64,000 nucleotides of DNA. It comes from Paracidobacterium acidisoli (GTDB taxonomy: Bacteria > Acidobacteriota > Terriglobia > Terriglobales > Acidobacteriaceae). Shown here piece by piece: positions 16,284-26,778 of the stretch. How positions within the stretch are numbered: the stretch's first letter is position 1; each line of letters opens with the position of its first letter. The DNA is taken from positions 434,001 to 498,000 of the forward strand of contig NZ_QVQT02000001.1 in NCBI RefSeq assembly GCF_003428625.2, written 5' to 3'. Under the pieces are notes generated by a model. The model saw nothing but the letters and a program-made list of their open reading frames with translations, had not been told where the DNA came from and searched no databases. Made by a program: the position numbers and the translations under genes.

Positions 16284-18128
16284 TCAAACTTTTGGAGGCA
16301 GCGAAATTCCGTCGGCCAGCATGGTCTTTGCCGACGCGATCTCTTTTTGTAACTGCCGCGCGGCCTTTTCGCGATCCGCGGCGCTCATGTTTCCGGCAAG
16401 CTGCAGAGCATGCTCCAGCAGCTCCGCGCATTCGGCCCAGGCCTCGCGCTCACCGGCACGCTTTGCGGCGCTGCGCAGCGCGTGCACGGCCTGCGGCCAG
16501 TCGCCGGAGCCCTCATAGTGCGTGGCCAGCTCGCGCGCGACGCTTGCTTCGCGTCCGGCAAAGAGCTCGCTGAGGCGATCGGCGATGCGCCGGTGGCGCC
16601 GCGAGCGCGCCGCAGCGGGCTGACGCTGGCAGAGCACCTCGCGGTAGAGTCCGTGCGCAAAGACATAGAAGGCCGCGCGCGTGCCGTCGGGGAGCTCGTC
16701 CTGCCCGGCGCGCTCAAGAAAATACACGCGCCGCGCCAGCTGCTCGCAGGCCTCTTCCACATCCGCGGCGTCGGCGCGCATGGCGGCGGCGGCGGCCCAT
16801 ACGGGAAAGATCATGCCGACGAGGCTTCCGGCTTCGAGCAGACGCTGCTCTTCGGGGCTCATGCGCTCGATCTCGAGCTCGATCATCTGCGCCAGACCGG
16901 CGGGAACGCCGAGATCCATCTCTTCGAGCGGCACGCGCAGCCGCCAGGAGCGTGCACCATCGATTTCGCCGGGGATGAGAAAGCGCTGCGCCAGCAGATG
17001 CTCCAGCAGCGCGATGAGAAAGAGCGGATTGCCTTCGGAGTGCTGATGCAGAAAGCTGGCCAGCCCGGAGGGCAGCGCGTCCTGCTTCAGCTCCCGGCAC
17101 AGGAACTGCTTCACCGCTGTCTTCTGCAGCGGAGCGACGGCCATCTCGGTACAGAGACGGCGCGTGACCAGATCCTGCTTCAGACGCTTCAAAGGATCTT
17201 CGGCGGCGACATCTCTGGGGCGGCAGGTGGCAACGATCATCAGCTTTGACGATGAGCGGCGGCGCGCCAGAGCGGAGATGAGATTGAGCGTGGACGCGTC
17301 GGCCCAGTGAAGATCTTCAAAGAAGAGCACCAGAGCCTTCTGCGCTGCGAACTCTTCGAGGGCCTCGCAGATGGCGCCCAGCATGCGCTCGCGGCTTGTT
17401 GTGCGCGAGCCGTCCTGTGTCTCCGCCTGGGCCACGCGCTCGTGCCGCAGCAGAGCCAGCCAGGCGGGCGCGAGACGGCCGAGAATGCCGCACAGCACTT
17501 CGCCGTCGGGCGAGGCGCAGAGCTGGTTCAGCGCTTCGGTGACGGGATAGTACTCTTCCTTGCCGCCAAAGCCGGGACCTCCGAAGCCCTCGACACACTG
17601 CCCGCGGGCCACGCATGCGGTGTTCGCCACGCTCGCAGTGCGGCAGAAGGCCTCGGCCAGCGCGGTCTTGCCGATGCCGGTCTCGCCGGTGATGAAGACC
17701 AGGCGGCGCTGCCCTTCGAGCGTTCGCTGCAGCTCGGCGGCAAGCTGCGCCAGCTCGTCTTCGCGGCCCACGATCGGCTGCTCCGCGGCTTCCCCGGCCT
17801 TTGCCGACGGAGATGCGGGCGATGCGCCGGTGACGGCGGAGATGAAACGGTAGCCGCGTTTGGGCAGCGTCTGAATGAAGCGCGGCTTGTCGATGTCGTC
17901 GCCGAGAACCTTGCGCAGCTCGAGCATGTAGGTGCGCAGCACCTGCGGCTGCACGAAGGTCTCCGGCCAGAGCGCATCGAGCAGCTCATCGTGCGTGATC
18001 AGCCGTCCGGGATTTTCCACCAGATACCGCAGCACCGCAAAAGGCTTCGGCTTCAGCTCTATTCTTTGGCCACTTCGCCACAGGCATTCGTTCGCTGTGT
18101 CGAGCCGATACGACTCAAACTGCTTCAT
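16284..18128 (-). CDS. Winged-helix transcriptional regulator with AAA ATPase domain
   Basis: This 614-residue protein has an OmpR/CadC-type winged-helix DNA-binding domain at about 1-97 (ELKPKPFAVLRYLVENPGRLITHDELL and TLPKRGYRFI). An AAA_16/STAND-like ATPase follows, with Walker A GETGIGKT at 148-155 and Walker B VLFFEDLHWAD. The C-terminal half is alpha-helical. It has no receiver domain, so it is not a classical response regulator. It probably acts as an ATP-dependent sensor and activator, with unknown signal and targets. Confidence 0.85.
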   Translation of the reverse strand: MKQFESYRLDTANECLWRSGQRIELKPKPFAVLRYLVENPGRLITHDELLDALWPETFVQPQVLRTYMLELRKVLGDDIDKPRFIQTLPKRGYRFISAVTGASPASPSAKAGEAAEQPIVGREDELAQLAAELQRTLEGQRRLVFITGETGIGKTALAEAFCRTASVANTACVARGQCVEGFGGPGFGGKEEYYPVTEALNQLCASPDGEVLCGILGRLAPAWLALLRHERVAQAETQDGSRTTSRERMLGAICEALEEFAAQKALVLFFEDLHWADASTLNLISALARRRSSSKLMIVATCRPRDVAAEDPLKRLKQDLVTRRLCTEMAVAPLQKTAVKQFLCRELKQDALPSGLASFLHQHSEGNPLFLIALLEHLLAQRFLIPGEIDGARSWRLRVPLEEMDLGVPAGLAQMIELEIERMSPEEQRLLEAGSLVGMIFPVWAAAAAMRADAADVEEACEQLARRVYFLERAGQDELPDGTRAAFYVFAHGLYREVLCQRQPAAARSRRHRRIADRLSELFAGREASVARELATHYEGSGDWPQAVHALRSAAKRAGEREAWAECAELLEHALQLAGNMSAADREKAARQLQKEIASAKTMLADGISLPPKV

Positions 18129-18370
18129 CCGGCCGAACCTCTTCCCAAATCCATTTCATGGAAGTACGTATCCCGAAAAATCTGTTCTCGAAAATGCGCA
18201 ACCCTCAGAGAAAACAGATGCAAACAGCATTCCACATACAGAGGCCTTTCGGCGATGGGTAAGCGTATTGTCTGGACCGGATCGCGGGCAAGGCGGACGC
18301 GGAGCTGTCCGGCAGCGTGTCCGGTTCCGAACAAAAGTGTCCTGAAGCGAACACAAACCGCGGCGAAGAA
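18129..18370. other. Non-coding gap with no recognisable feature
   Basis: About 240 bases separate the regulator start from the hpnE stop codon. I found no convincing coding frame, hairpin terminator or repeat. It presumably contains the regulator's promoter and the end of the hopanoid operon transcript. Confidence 0.5.
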
Positions 18371-19777
18371 CTACGGCAGAAGCCGCATCAGTCCTGCACG
18401 CGGCAGATCGGGCACAAGAAAGCGCCGCGCATCGCCAAGCGATCGAGCGACCGCTTCCGCTGCGAGATAACCGCTGCGCACGCCGCCTTCCATCGTTGCA
18501 GGCCAGCCGGTCGCCACCCAGTCTCCGGCGAGAAAGATGCCGGGCCACGGGCTCTCTGCCGTGGGACGAATGGCATCCAGACCGGGACGAACGGAATACG
18601 TGGCGCGCACTTCCTTCACCACGGCTGCCTTGATGAGCTTCGCATCGCGCATGGCGGGAAAGAATCGCGGCAGCTCACGCATGGCGAGATCGATGATCTG
18701 CTGCCGCTGCATGGACACCATCGACTTCGACGCACTCACCACCAGCTCAAGATAACTGCCTTCGCCGCTTCGATACTGCGGCTGCAGACGCGACTTGTTG
18801 TACATCCAGTGAAGCGGCGTATCGAGCAGCACGGCGTGGTCGAGATCGGTCACGCGGCGGTCGAACCAGAGATGGATGCTGGTGATGGGCGAGTGGCCGA
18901 AGCCGCTCAGCTTCGATGCCAGCTCTGCTGCGGCGGCGTTGTGCGGCAGCGCGGGCAGCAGCTTCTGCATGCCTTCAAACGACAGCGCGAGCACGATGGC
19001 ATCGGCCTCGAAGCTCTGCTCGCCGCTTTGCAGAAGCCAGCGGCCGTTCTCGCCGGGGCGGATGGCGTCGACGCTGGCGCGCAGGTGAACCTGGGCATCG
19101 CGCGCGGCAAGATAATCGAGCGCGCGGCCATAGAGATCGCTGAGCGGAAGACGCGGCACGCCCATCGCGCCGCCGCGCTTCGAGAAGAGAAAGACCTCGC
19201 GGAAGACCTTGGCCGCATAGTGCAGCGAGATGCACTCCGCATCTTCGTTGAGCGCGCTGGCGAGCACCAGATTCCAGAAGCGCCCGGTGGCGGCGGGCGT
19301 CTGGCGCAGACGCACGAGCCAGCCGGCGAAGGTTTCCGTCGTCTCTGGCGGCACCGCTTTCAGAAAGGAGAGAATGCCGCGCACGATGGCCAGCTTGTCG
19401 GCGACGGAAAAGGCCTTTGCGCGCAGAAAGGCCAGGGACATGTGCAGCGGCGCGGGCAGCGGGCCCGGCTCGAGTACGGTCTGTCTGCCGCCGGGCTCGA
19501 TGAAGATGGTCCGGTCGAACCACTGAATCTGTCCGGCAACGCCGAGGCGCGTGTAGAGATCGACGAGATTGGTGCAGCAGCCGAGCAGAATGTGCTGGCA
19601 GTTGTCGATGGTCTCGCCCGCGCCGGGATGCTCGTACGAAGAGGCGCGGCCACCGACGTAGGGACGGCGCTCGAGCAGGCGCACGCTGTATCCGGCGTCA
19701 GACAGGGCGCAGGCTGCCGCGAGCCCGGCGACACCGCCGCCGACCACGGCGATTGTCTTTGCGCGCTCCGCCGTCAT
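18371..19777 (-). CDS. hpnE: Hydroxysqualene dehydroxylase HpnE
   Basis: HpnE is the FAD-dependent last step of the three-enzyme bacterial squalene route, converting hydroxysqualene to squalene. The 468-residue protein starts with a dinucleotide fold (VVGGGVAGLAAACALSDAGYSV) and the amine-oxidase/desaturase motif ERRPYVGGRASSY. It ends with a FAD-binding IFLAGDWVATGWPATMEGGVRSGYLAA. ATG 19777 lies five bases after the hpnD stop codon. The frame stays open further upstream, over hpnD, by chance. Confidence 0.92.
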   Translation of the reverse strand: MTAERAKTIAVVGGGVAGLAAACALSDAGYSVRLLERRPYVGGRASSYEHPGAGETIDNCQHILLGCCTNLVDLYTRLGVAGQIQWFDRTIFIEPGGRQTVLEPGPLPAPLHMSLAFLRAKAFSVADKLAIVRGILSFLKAVPPETTETFAGWLVRLRQTPAATGRFWNLVLASALNEDAECISLHYAAKVFREVFLFSKRGGAMGVPRLPLSDLYGRALDYLAARDAQVHLRASVDAIRPGENGRWLLQSGEQSFEADAIVLALSFEGMQKLLPALPHNAAAAELASKLSGFGHSPITSIHLWFDRRVTDLDHAVLLDTPLHWMYNKSRLQPQYRSGEGSYLELVVSASKSMVSMQRQQIIDLAMRELPRFFPAMRDAKLIKAAVVKEVRATYSVRPGLDAIRPTAESPWPGIFLAGDWVATGWPATMEGGVRSGYLAAEAVARSLGDARRFLVPDLPRAGLMRLLP

Positions 19778-19782
19778 GGCCG

Positions 19783-20769
19783 TCAGCTCCGCCCGCGCAG
19801 CCGGTTGAAGAAGATACGGACGATGCCGCGCAGCAGTATCCACAGCTTGAAGAGGGTCGGCACACTGACCCGCTCGGAGAAGACATCGAAGCCGCGCTCT
19901 TCGATACGGCACAGCAGCGCATGGTAGATCGAGATGAGCACCCACAGCGCAGGCCGCGCGTCGGCGGAGATCAGCGGCAGCAGCGCTTCGCCGGAGCGGT
20001 AGTACTGCTCGGTGCGATTGGCTTCGTGCTCGAGCAGCTCGCGCTGGTTGAGCGTGAGATGACGTCCGCTTTTGAGCGCGGCGAGCTCGTCGGCGCCGAC
20101 GCCGAAGCGCTCAAGGTCTTCAAGCGGCAGATAGATTCTGCCCCGCTCGGCGTCTTCGCGAATGTCGCGCAGGATGTTGGTGAGCTGGAAGGCGATACCC
20201 GTCTCTTCAGCGAGCTTTTCGGCGCGGCGGTCGGTGTATCCGAAGATGTGGATGCAGACCAGGCCGACGACGGAGGCGACGTAATAGCAGTACTGATAGA
20301 GCTCGGCGAAGGTGGTGTAGGTGTCGTACGTGAAGGGCGCGACGCTTTCGCCGATGGCGGGGTTGCCGGAGCGCTCGCGGTAGAGATCCATCGAGGTGCC
20401 GTGGACGAGCTGATCGAGCAGATCGGAGGAGATGTCGAAGCGCTTCTGCGCGTCGGCGAGCGCGATGAATACGGGATCGGCGGCCGCTTCACCGGCTGCG
20501 GCGCGGTGCCAGGCATCGAGCCAGGCGCTCAGGTCTTCGCGGCGCTGTGCGATGGTCTTCGCCTCGTCGTCGGAGAGATCGTCGGCGTGACGCATGAAGG
20601 CGTACACGGCGCAGATGGCGTTGCGCTTCGCCTCGGGCAGAGCCACGAAGGCGTAGTAGAAGTTCTTTGCCTCGCGCCGGGCGATCTCCCGGCAGACCCG
20701 GTAGGCCTCCGCGACCTGAGGGGGATTCTGCTTCAAGTGATCCTCTTCGAGATGGTGCGTGGCCGTCAT
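19783..20769 (-). CDS. hpnD: Presqualene diphosphate synthase HpnD
   Basis: HpnD condenses two farnesyl diphosphates to presqualene diphosphate. The 328-residue squalene/phytoene-synthase fold has both Asp-rich Mg sites: AFMRHADDLSDDE and TNILRDIREDAERGRIYLP. YRVCREIARREAKNFYYAF at the N-terminus is also typical. It is flanked by hpnC and hpnE in the usual order. A phytoene synthase is less likely given those neighbours. Confidence 0.92.
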   Translation of the reverse strand: MTATHHLEEDHLKQNPPQVAEAYRVCREIARREAKNFYYAFVALPEAKRNAICAVYAFMRHADDLSDDEAKTIAQRREDLSAWLDAWHRAAAGEAAADPVFIALADAQKRFDISSDLLDQLVHGTSMDLYRERSGNPAIGESVAPFTYDTYTTFAELYQYCYYVASVVGLVCIHIFGYTDRRAEKLAEETGIAFQLTNILRDIREDAERGRIYLPLEDLERFGVGADELAALKSGRHLTLNQRELLEHEANRTEQYYRSGEALLPLISADARPALWVLISIYHALLCRIEERGFDVFSERVSVPTLFKLWILLRGIVRIFFNRLRGRS

Positions 20770-20836
20770 TTCCCTGGGAAATTACGGCCGGGAAAGGTTG
20801 CTTTGGGTGCAGGACAGAAGACGAATCGCTCGATGG

Positions 20837-21802
20837 TCACGCGGCGCGTCTCCCCAGAAACCGGCCGCTGAGAGCGCGCAGCAGCAGACGCGCCTTGCGC
20901 GGCTTCGAGATCGAGGGCCGCGCACGCAGCACGTTGTAGTCCTGCTCTTCGATGGCGCGGAGAATCTCAAGGCCGCCGCGCGAGAAGAGATCGAGGTCGA
21001 GAGCCAGATCGCGATCGACCATGCCGATGAGCGGCATGCCGCGCTCGAACATCTCGCGGGCGTAGCCGATCTCGTACTGCATGAGCTTACGAAACTGCGG
21101 CGTGAAGCGGCCTTCGGCGAGGGTTGCTTCGTCGACGTCGAAGCGGCGCATGTCTTCCAGCGGGAAATAGATGCGGTCCTTCGCGTAATCGACGCGCACG
21201 TCCTGCCAGAAGTTGGCGAGCTGCAGCGCCGAGCAGGTGAAGTCGGAGAGGCGGAAGCGCTCGGCATCGCGATAGCCGCAGGCGTAGAGCACGAGATGGC
21301 CGACCGGATTGGCCGAATAGCGGCAGTAGCCCAGCACCTCGTCCATGGTCTCGAAGCGGGTGACGGTCTGATCCTGGCGAAAGGCGACGAGCAGATCGGC
21401 GAAGGGCTCTTTGGGAATGTCGCAGGCGCGGATGGTCTCGGCCAGAGCGACGAAGACGGGATGGCGCACCTCGCCGCGATAACAGGCGTCGAGCTCCCGG
21501 CCCCAGAGATCGAGCAGCGCGAGGGACTGCTGCGTGTTGCCTACCTCATCGCCGAGATCGTCGGAGATGCGGCAGTAGGCATAGATGCTGTGGAAGTGCG
21601 GCCGCAGCTTCTTCGGCAGAAACCAGGAGGCGACGTGGAAGTTTTCGTAATGCGTTTCGGTCAGACGCCGGCACCAGGCGCGCGCCTCCTCAAGGGTGGG
21701 CGTCTTCGCGGGCATGCGGTACTCGGGAGGCAGCGCGGCCCAGCCCCGCTCGATCAGTTCGCTCCGGGCAGCCTGTTCGCTCTGTGCAGTATCGGTCGTC
21801 AT
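20837..21802 (-). CDS. hpnC: Hydroxysqualene synthase HpnC
   Basis: HpnC converts presqualene diphosphate to hydroxysqualene. The 321-residue isoprenyl-synthase fold has the first Asp site as SIYAYCRISDDLGDE and the second as FWQDVRVDYAKDRIYFP. THYENFHVASWFLPKKLR at the N-terminus matches the HpnC branch rather than HpnD. It lies 67 bases upstream of hpnD and 30 bases downstream of the second dehydrogenase gene. Confidence 0.92.
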   Translation of the reverse strand: MTTDTAQSEQAARSELIERGWAALPPEYRMPAKTPTLEEARAWCRRLTETHYENFHVASWFLPKKLRPHFHSIYAYCRISDDLGDEVGNTQQSLALLDLWGRELDACYRGEVRHPVFVALAETIRACDIPKEPFADLLVAFRQDQTVTRFETMDEVLGYCRYSANPVGHLVLYACGYRDAERFRLSDFTCSALQLANFWQDVRVDYAKDRIYFPLEDMRRFDVDEATLAEGRFTPQFRKLMQYEIGYAREMFERGMPLIGMVDRDLALDLDLFSRGGLEILRAIEEQDYNVLRARPSISKPRKARLLLRALSGRFLGRRAA

Positions 21803-21832
21803 TCGTTCTTCGGCGCGTTTGCGTACCGCCCC

Positions 21833-22888
21833 TCAGGGAATAATAGCCGTCTTGATGTCATTCACTCCAACACCGGAGCGCTCCATCTGGCGGCGGAAGA
21901 CGCGGTCGAGGTCGGCGAGCGAGGCGCGGCCGGTGATGTACTCGCGGCAGCGGAAGCGGCCGCTGGTAACGAGCTCGAAGGCGCGGCGGGCCGCGGAGGG
22001 CGTGTGGTGGAAGCTGGCCTTGAGGGTGATGTCGTTATAGTGCAGGCGGTTGGTGTCGAACTCGACCTTGGTGCCCTCGGGACAGCCGCCGAAGAAGTTC
22101 ACGGTGCCGCCCTTGCGCGCCATATCGACCGCCCATTGCCAGACCTGCGGCGTAGCGACGGCTTCAATGGCCAGGTCGACGCCGCGTCCTTCCGGAGTGA
22201 GCGCCCGCACGGCGCCGATAGGGTCATCGGTCGAGGCCAGCGAGACCACCTGCCGCGCGCCGAAGGTTCTGGCGGCGGCGATCTGCTCGTCGCGTTTGAC
22301 GACGGCGATGACGTCGAGACCGGCCAGCTCGGCGGCGTGCATGAACATCAGGCCGATGGGGCCGGCGCCGATGACGACGGCGAGGTCGCCAGCGCGGGCA
22401 TCCGACTCTTCGAGGCCGCGCACGACACAGGCCAGAGGCTCGGTGAGGGCGGCGTATTCAAAGGGAACGTTTTCAGGGATGAGCAGCGTGTTCTTCGCCA
22501 CGATGCGCGCCGGAATGCGGAAGAACTCGGCATACGCGCCGTTGTTGAAGAGCAGGTCGTCGCAGAGGTTTTCCTGGCTGCGGCGGCAGTAATAGCACTG
22601 GCCGCAGGGTGCGGAGTTGAGCGCCACCACGCGGTCGCCGGGGCGAAAGGCGGTCACGCCTTCGCCGACCTCCTCAACGGTTCCGGCCATTTCATGGCCG
22701 AAGAGCGTCGGAGGGGTAAGCATGCGCGCGTGATAGCCGCGCCGGTAGACTTTGAGGTCGGTTCCGCAGGTGAGGGCCGCGTTGACCCGCACCACCATCT
22801 CGCCTGCGCCGGCCAGCGGCACGGGAACGCGCTCCACGCGCAGGTCCTCCCGTCCATATAAAACGGCGGCTGTCATTTCCGAGAGCAT
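21833..22888 (-). CDS. Zinc-dependent medium-chain dehydrogenase, hopanoid-operon copy 2
   Basis: This 351-residue MDR-family protein has the catalytic zinc site (CGTDLKVYRRGYH, GHEMAG) and the structural zinc lobe CGQCYYCRRSQENLC. Its NAD(P) Rossmann segment is VVIGAGPIGLMFMHAAELAG. It is most like sorbitol, threonine and other polyol dehydrogenases. It is a diverged paralogue of the adjacent upstream gene. Sitting between hpnG and hpnC, it is a candidate for oxidation or reduction of the hopanoid side chain. No such role is established. Confidence 0.85.
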   Translation of the reverse strand: MLSEMTAAVLYGREDLRVERVPVPLAGAGEMVVRVNAALTCGTDLKVYRRGYHARMLTPPTLFGHEMAGTVEEVGEGVTAFRPGDRVVALNSAPCGQCYYCRRSQENLCDDLLFNNGAYAEFFRIPARIVAKNTLLIPENVPFEYAALTEPLACVVRGLEESDARAGDLAVVIGAGPIGLMFMHAAELAGLDVIAVVKRDEQIAAARTFGARQVVSLASTDDPIGAVRALTPEGRGVDLAIEAVATPQVWQWAVDMARKGGTVNFFGGCPEGTKVEFDTNRLHYNDITLKASFHHTPSAARRAFELVTSGRFRCREYITGRASLADLDRVFRRQMERSGVGVNDIKTAIIP

Positions 22889-22926
22889 TCTCTCTCTATT
22901 TTCTCAGAATCTTCACATTCCGGCTT

Positions 22927-24036
<1,110 letters not shown>

Positions 24037-24079
24037 ATCTTTTTCGATTCGCTTCCTCAATCTTTTTCGATTTGCCGTG

Positions 24080-24754
24080 TCAAAGGATCTGTTTCAGAGA
24101 TTCGCGCGTCAGAACTCCCAGTGCAGCCGCAGCGATTTTACTATGCTCGTTCAGACGCTTCAGCGCAGGCCAGTATTGCGGACGCAGGGCGATATGGGCA
24201 AGGAATTTCGCCATGCGGAGCTGGCCTTTTGCATCGATGAAGGGGCCGAAGTCGGGCAGGCGGTCGTTCGCTCCGTCGGAGACACCCTTGAAGCAGTAAA
24301 AGGCGAGATTGCGGGCGGCGGCGATGCGGGCCACGGCGGCGGCTTCCATGTCGACCAGCGTGGCTTTACAGCTTTCGGCGAGGCGGCGCTTCTCGTCGGC
24401 GCGGGCGACGTGATCGAGCGTAATGAGCCGCTGCCCCTTTGGATACGCGGAGACGAAGCGCTCGCCGGTGCGCACATCGAGGACGTCGTAAACGGCGACT
24501 GCGTCGCCCGGCTTCAGACCGCAGGTGAGCGATCCGGCCCAGCCGACGGAGACGAGCGCATCGAGCTTTCCCGTTGCCAGCGCCTGCTCGCAGGCTCGCG
24601 ACGCGGCCTCCGCCCCCATGCCGCCGGCGATGGCCACACAGTCCATTTCATGCGCCTGGCCGGTCCACATATTTTTGCCGTGCTTCCGCCAGCCGCGAAC
24701 CAGGTCTTCGAGCTCGCCGGGGAGGGCCGCGATGATGCCGATGCGTTTCGTCAT
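24080..24754 (-). CDS. hpnG: Adenosylhopane nucleosidase/phosphorylase HpnG
   Basis: HpnG removes adenine from adenosylhopane to give (phospho)ribosylhopane on the way to bacteriohopanetetrol. The 224-residue nucleoside-phosphorylase fold shows IGIIAALPGELEDL, AIAGGMGAEAASRAC, and the base-binding VDMEAAAVARIA. Its start overlaps the hpnA stop by four bases, so the two are translationally coupled. Confidence 0.9.
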   Translation of the reverse strand: MTKRIGIIAALPGELEDLVRGWRKHGKNMWTGQAHEMDCVAIAGGMGAEAASRACEQALATGKLDALVSVGWAGSLTCGLKPGDAVAVYDVLDVRTGERFVSAYPKGQRLITLDHVARADEKRRLAESCKATLVDMEAAAVARIAAARNLAFYCFKGVSDGANDRLPDFGPFIDAKGQLRMAKFLAHIALRPQYWPALKRLNEHSKIAAAALGVLTRESLKQIL

Positions 24755-25752
24755 GATGCGGGCGCGTATCCATGCGCGCGGAACCAGTCGATGGCGATGC
24801 GCAGAGCGGAATAGACGGGAACGATGCGGAAGCCCAGCTCACGCTGCGCCTTCGCCGAAGAGGCGAACATCTTCTTTTTGCCCATGCGGACGGCCTCGAC
24901 CGTGGCGCGCGGTTCCTTTCCGCGCAGACGCCCTGTGAAATTTTCATCAAAAAACGCGAAGGCCATCGCCACCGCGTGCGGCACCTTCGCGGTGGGCGAA
25001 GGCAGACCGGTGATCGCCGACATCTTGTCGAGGATCTGCTTGAGCGTGAGGTTTTCTCCACCGAGGATGTAGCGCTCGCCGGGGCGTCCCACGCCGTCGT
25101 TCAGCGCGGCGGCGTGCGTGCGCGCCACTTCGCGCACGTCGACCAGGTTGAGGCCGGTGTCGACGTAAGCGGGGAATTTTTTATTCAGAAAATCAACGAC
25201 GATGCGGCCGGTGGGAGTGGGTTTGAGATCGCCCGGACCGATGGGCGTAGTGGGGTTGAGAAGAATGACCGGCTGCCCGGCGCGCGCGGCTTCGATGACA
25301 ACCTGCTCGGCAAGAAACTTCGAGCGCTTGTAGTGGCCGACCATATCGGCGATGGAGACCGGGGTGGTCTCGTCGACGATGGTGCCGTCGGCTTTGAAGG
25401 CCATGGTGGCGACGCTCGAGGTATAGACGGTGCGGCGCACACCCTCTTCGCGGGCGATGCGCAGCAGCTCGCGGGTGCCGTCGACATTCGCCTTATACAT
25501 GGTCTGCGGATCGCGCACCCAGAGGCGGTAGTCGGCGGCGACGTGCATCACCGCATCGCAGCCGCGGATGCCGGCGCGCAGCGATTCCGGATCGAGCAGA
25601 TCGCCGGTGACGGTCTCCGCGTTCAGCCCTTCAAGGTTAGCGAGGCTGCTGGTCTTCCGCACCAGCAGGCGCAGCTCCGCGCCCTGCGCGGCCAGCTCGC
25701 GGGCCACATGACTGCCGACGAATCCGGTGGCCCCGGTGAGGAAGACTTTCAT
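24751..25752 (-). CDS. hpnA: Hopanoid-associated NAD-dependent epimerase HpnA
   Basis: This 333-residue extended SDR has the dinucleotide site GATGFVGSHVARELA at 7-21. VYTSSVATMAF and the YKRSK catalytic motif (HYKRSKFLAEQ) follow. HpnA accompanies hopanoid genes and was named a sugar epimerase, but its reaction is not proven. It starts six bases after the hemQ stop and overlaps hpnG. Confidence 0.9.
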   Translation of the reverse strand: MKVFLTGATGFVGSHVARELAAQGAELRLLVRKTSSLANLEGLNAETVTGDLLDPESLRAGIRGCDAVMHVAADYRLWVRDPQTMYKANVDGTRELLRIAREEGVRRTVYTSSVATMAFKADGTIVDETTPVSIADMVGHYKRSKFLAEQVVIEAARAGQPVILLNPTTPIGPGDLKPTPTGRIVVDFLNKKFPAYVDTGLNLVDVREVARTHAAALNDGVGRPGERYILGGENLTLKQILDKMSAITGLPSPTAKVPHAVAMAFAFFDENFTGRLRGKEPRATVEAVRMGKKKMFASSAKAQRELGFRIVPVYSALRIAIDWFRAHGYAPAS

Positions 25753-25758
25753 GATGGA

Positions 25759-26610
25759 CTACTTTCCTGTGTCGACGGCCAGCCACGCGGCGAGCTCGCT
25801 CACGGGCAGACGCACGCCGACATAGAATGCGCCGAAGAGAGCGTAGAGCGCGCTGGCTTCGTCGAAGCGCATCTCGTAGATGAGCTTCTTAAAGATGTTC
25901 TGGTTGTCGGAGAAGAGATCGACACCCCACTCCCAGTCGTCGTAGCCGATGGAGCCGGTGATGATCTGCCGCACCTCGCCTGCGTAGCGGCGGCCGATCA
26001 TGCCGTGGTCATGCATCATACGCTGACGCTCGGTCATGGAGACGGTGTACCAGTTGAGCTGCTCGCCCCGGCGGCGGTCCATGGGATAGAAGCAGAGGTA
26101 CTTCGCGTCGGGGATGGCCGGAAAGAGACGGCTGGACATGGCCGCCGACTGACGGCCGATGACCTCCTGCAGGCGGCGGTTCCACTCCTCGGAGTACTGC
26201 TCGATGCCCTCTTCGGCCAGTGCGGCATAAGTTTTGTTCGAGGATTCATACAGGCCCAGCTCGACGACCGAGAGATACGAGTGTTGTGCGGTGAGGAAGC
26301 TTCCAAAGGCGGTGCGCGCCAGATCACGCTCGACCGCCGCGAGCTGCGCGATCGAGTCACGGAAGTGGACCAGCATGAGATCGCCCTTGTGGCCGAGCTG
26401 CGCGAAGACGGCGCTCTGCGCGGGGTGGTCTCCGGCGGTGGCTTTTTCGAGCGGAGCCAGCAGCGCGGTGACTTCGGCAAGGATGCCGGCACGCTCTTCC
26501 GCGCTGATAAGGCGCCAGGCGGCCCAGTCGAAGCGAAACATCTGATGCAGAACGCTTGCGCCTTCAAGTGTAAGAGGCACAGCAGGCAGTGCAGCGGACA
26601 ACTCGGCCAA
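25759..26610 (-). CDS. chdC: Coproheme decarboxylase HemQ/ChdC, chlorite-dismutase family
   Basis: ChdC oxidatively decarboxylates coproheme to heme b in the coproporphyrin-dependent pathway. The 283-residue protein has YLCFYPMDRRR, with Y175 at the position of the catalytic tyrosine, and MMHDHGMIGRRYAGEVRQIITGS containing the proximal histidine region. The N-terminal Arg of true chlorite dismutases is not evident. The start is a TTG, supported by GGAGG seven bases upstream. It appears to be the first gene of the hopanoid operon, six bases before hpnA. Confidence 0.9.
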   Translation of the reverse strand: MAELSAALPAVPLTLEGASVLHQMFRFDWAAWRLISAEERAGILAEVTALLAPLEKATAGDHPAQSAVFAQLGHKGDLMLVHFRDSIAQLAAVERDLARTAFGSFLTAQHSYLSVVELGLYESSNKTYAALAEEGIEQYSEEWNRRLQEVIGRQSAAMSSRLFPAIPDAKYLCFYPMDRRRGEQLNWYTVSMTERQRMMHDHGMIGRRYAGEVRQIITGSIGYDDWEWGVDLFSDNQNIFKKLIYEMRFDEASALYALFGAFYVGVRLPVSELAAWLAVDTGK

Positions 26611-26752
26611 TCGATCCTCCGGGAGATGACAGCTCTATTTTACCTGCGTGTCTTCGCTGCGCGTTGCAGCGCTGCCGGAGAGGGCCTGCAGGATGCGGCA
26701 GCATTCTTTCGCTTCTCGTATTGACAATCTACAGGAAGCGGAGACACACTCA

Positions 26753-26767
26753 TATAGCTTCTCTATA
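26753..26767 (+). promoter_or_regulatory. Putative PadR operator dyad
   Basis: TATAG (26753-26757) and CTATA (26763-26767) form an inverted repeat with a five-base spacer, 11 bases upstream of the padR start codon. A TTGACA is present at 26721-26726, though not at a standard distance from a -10. PadR proteins of this type usually repress their own gene through such AT-rich dyads. Confidence 0.4.
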
Positions 26768-26778
26768 GGTGCAACGCG

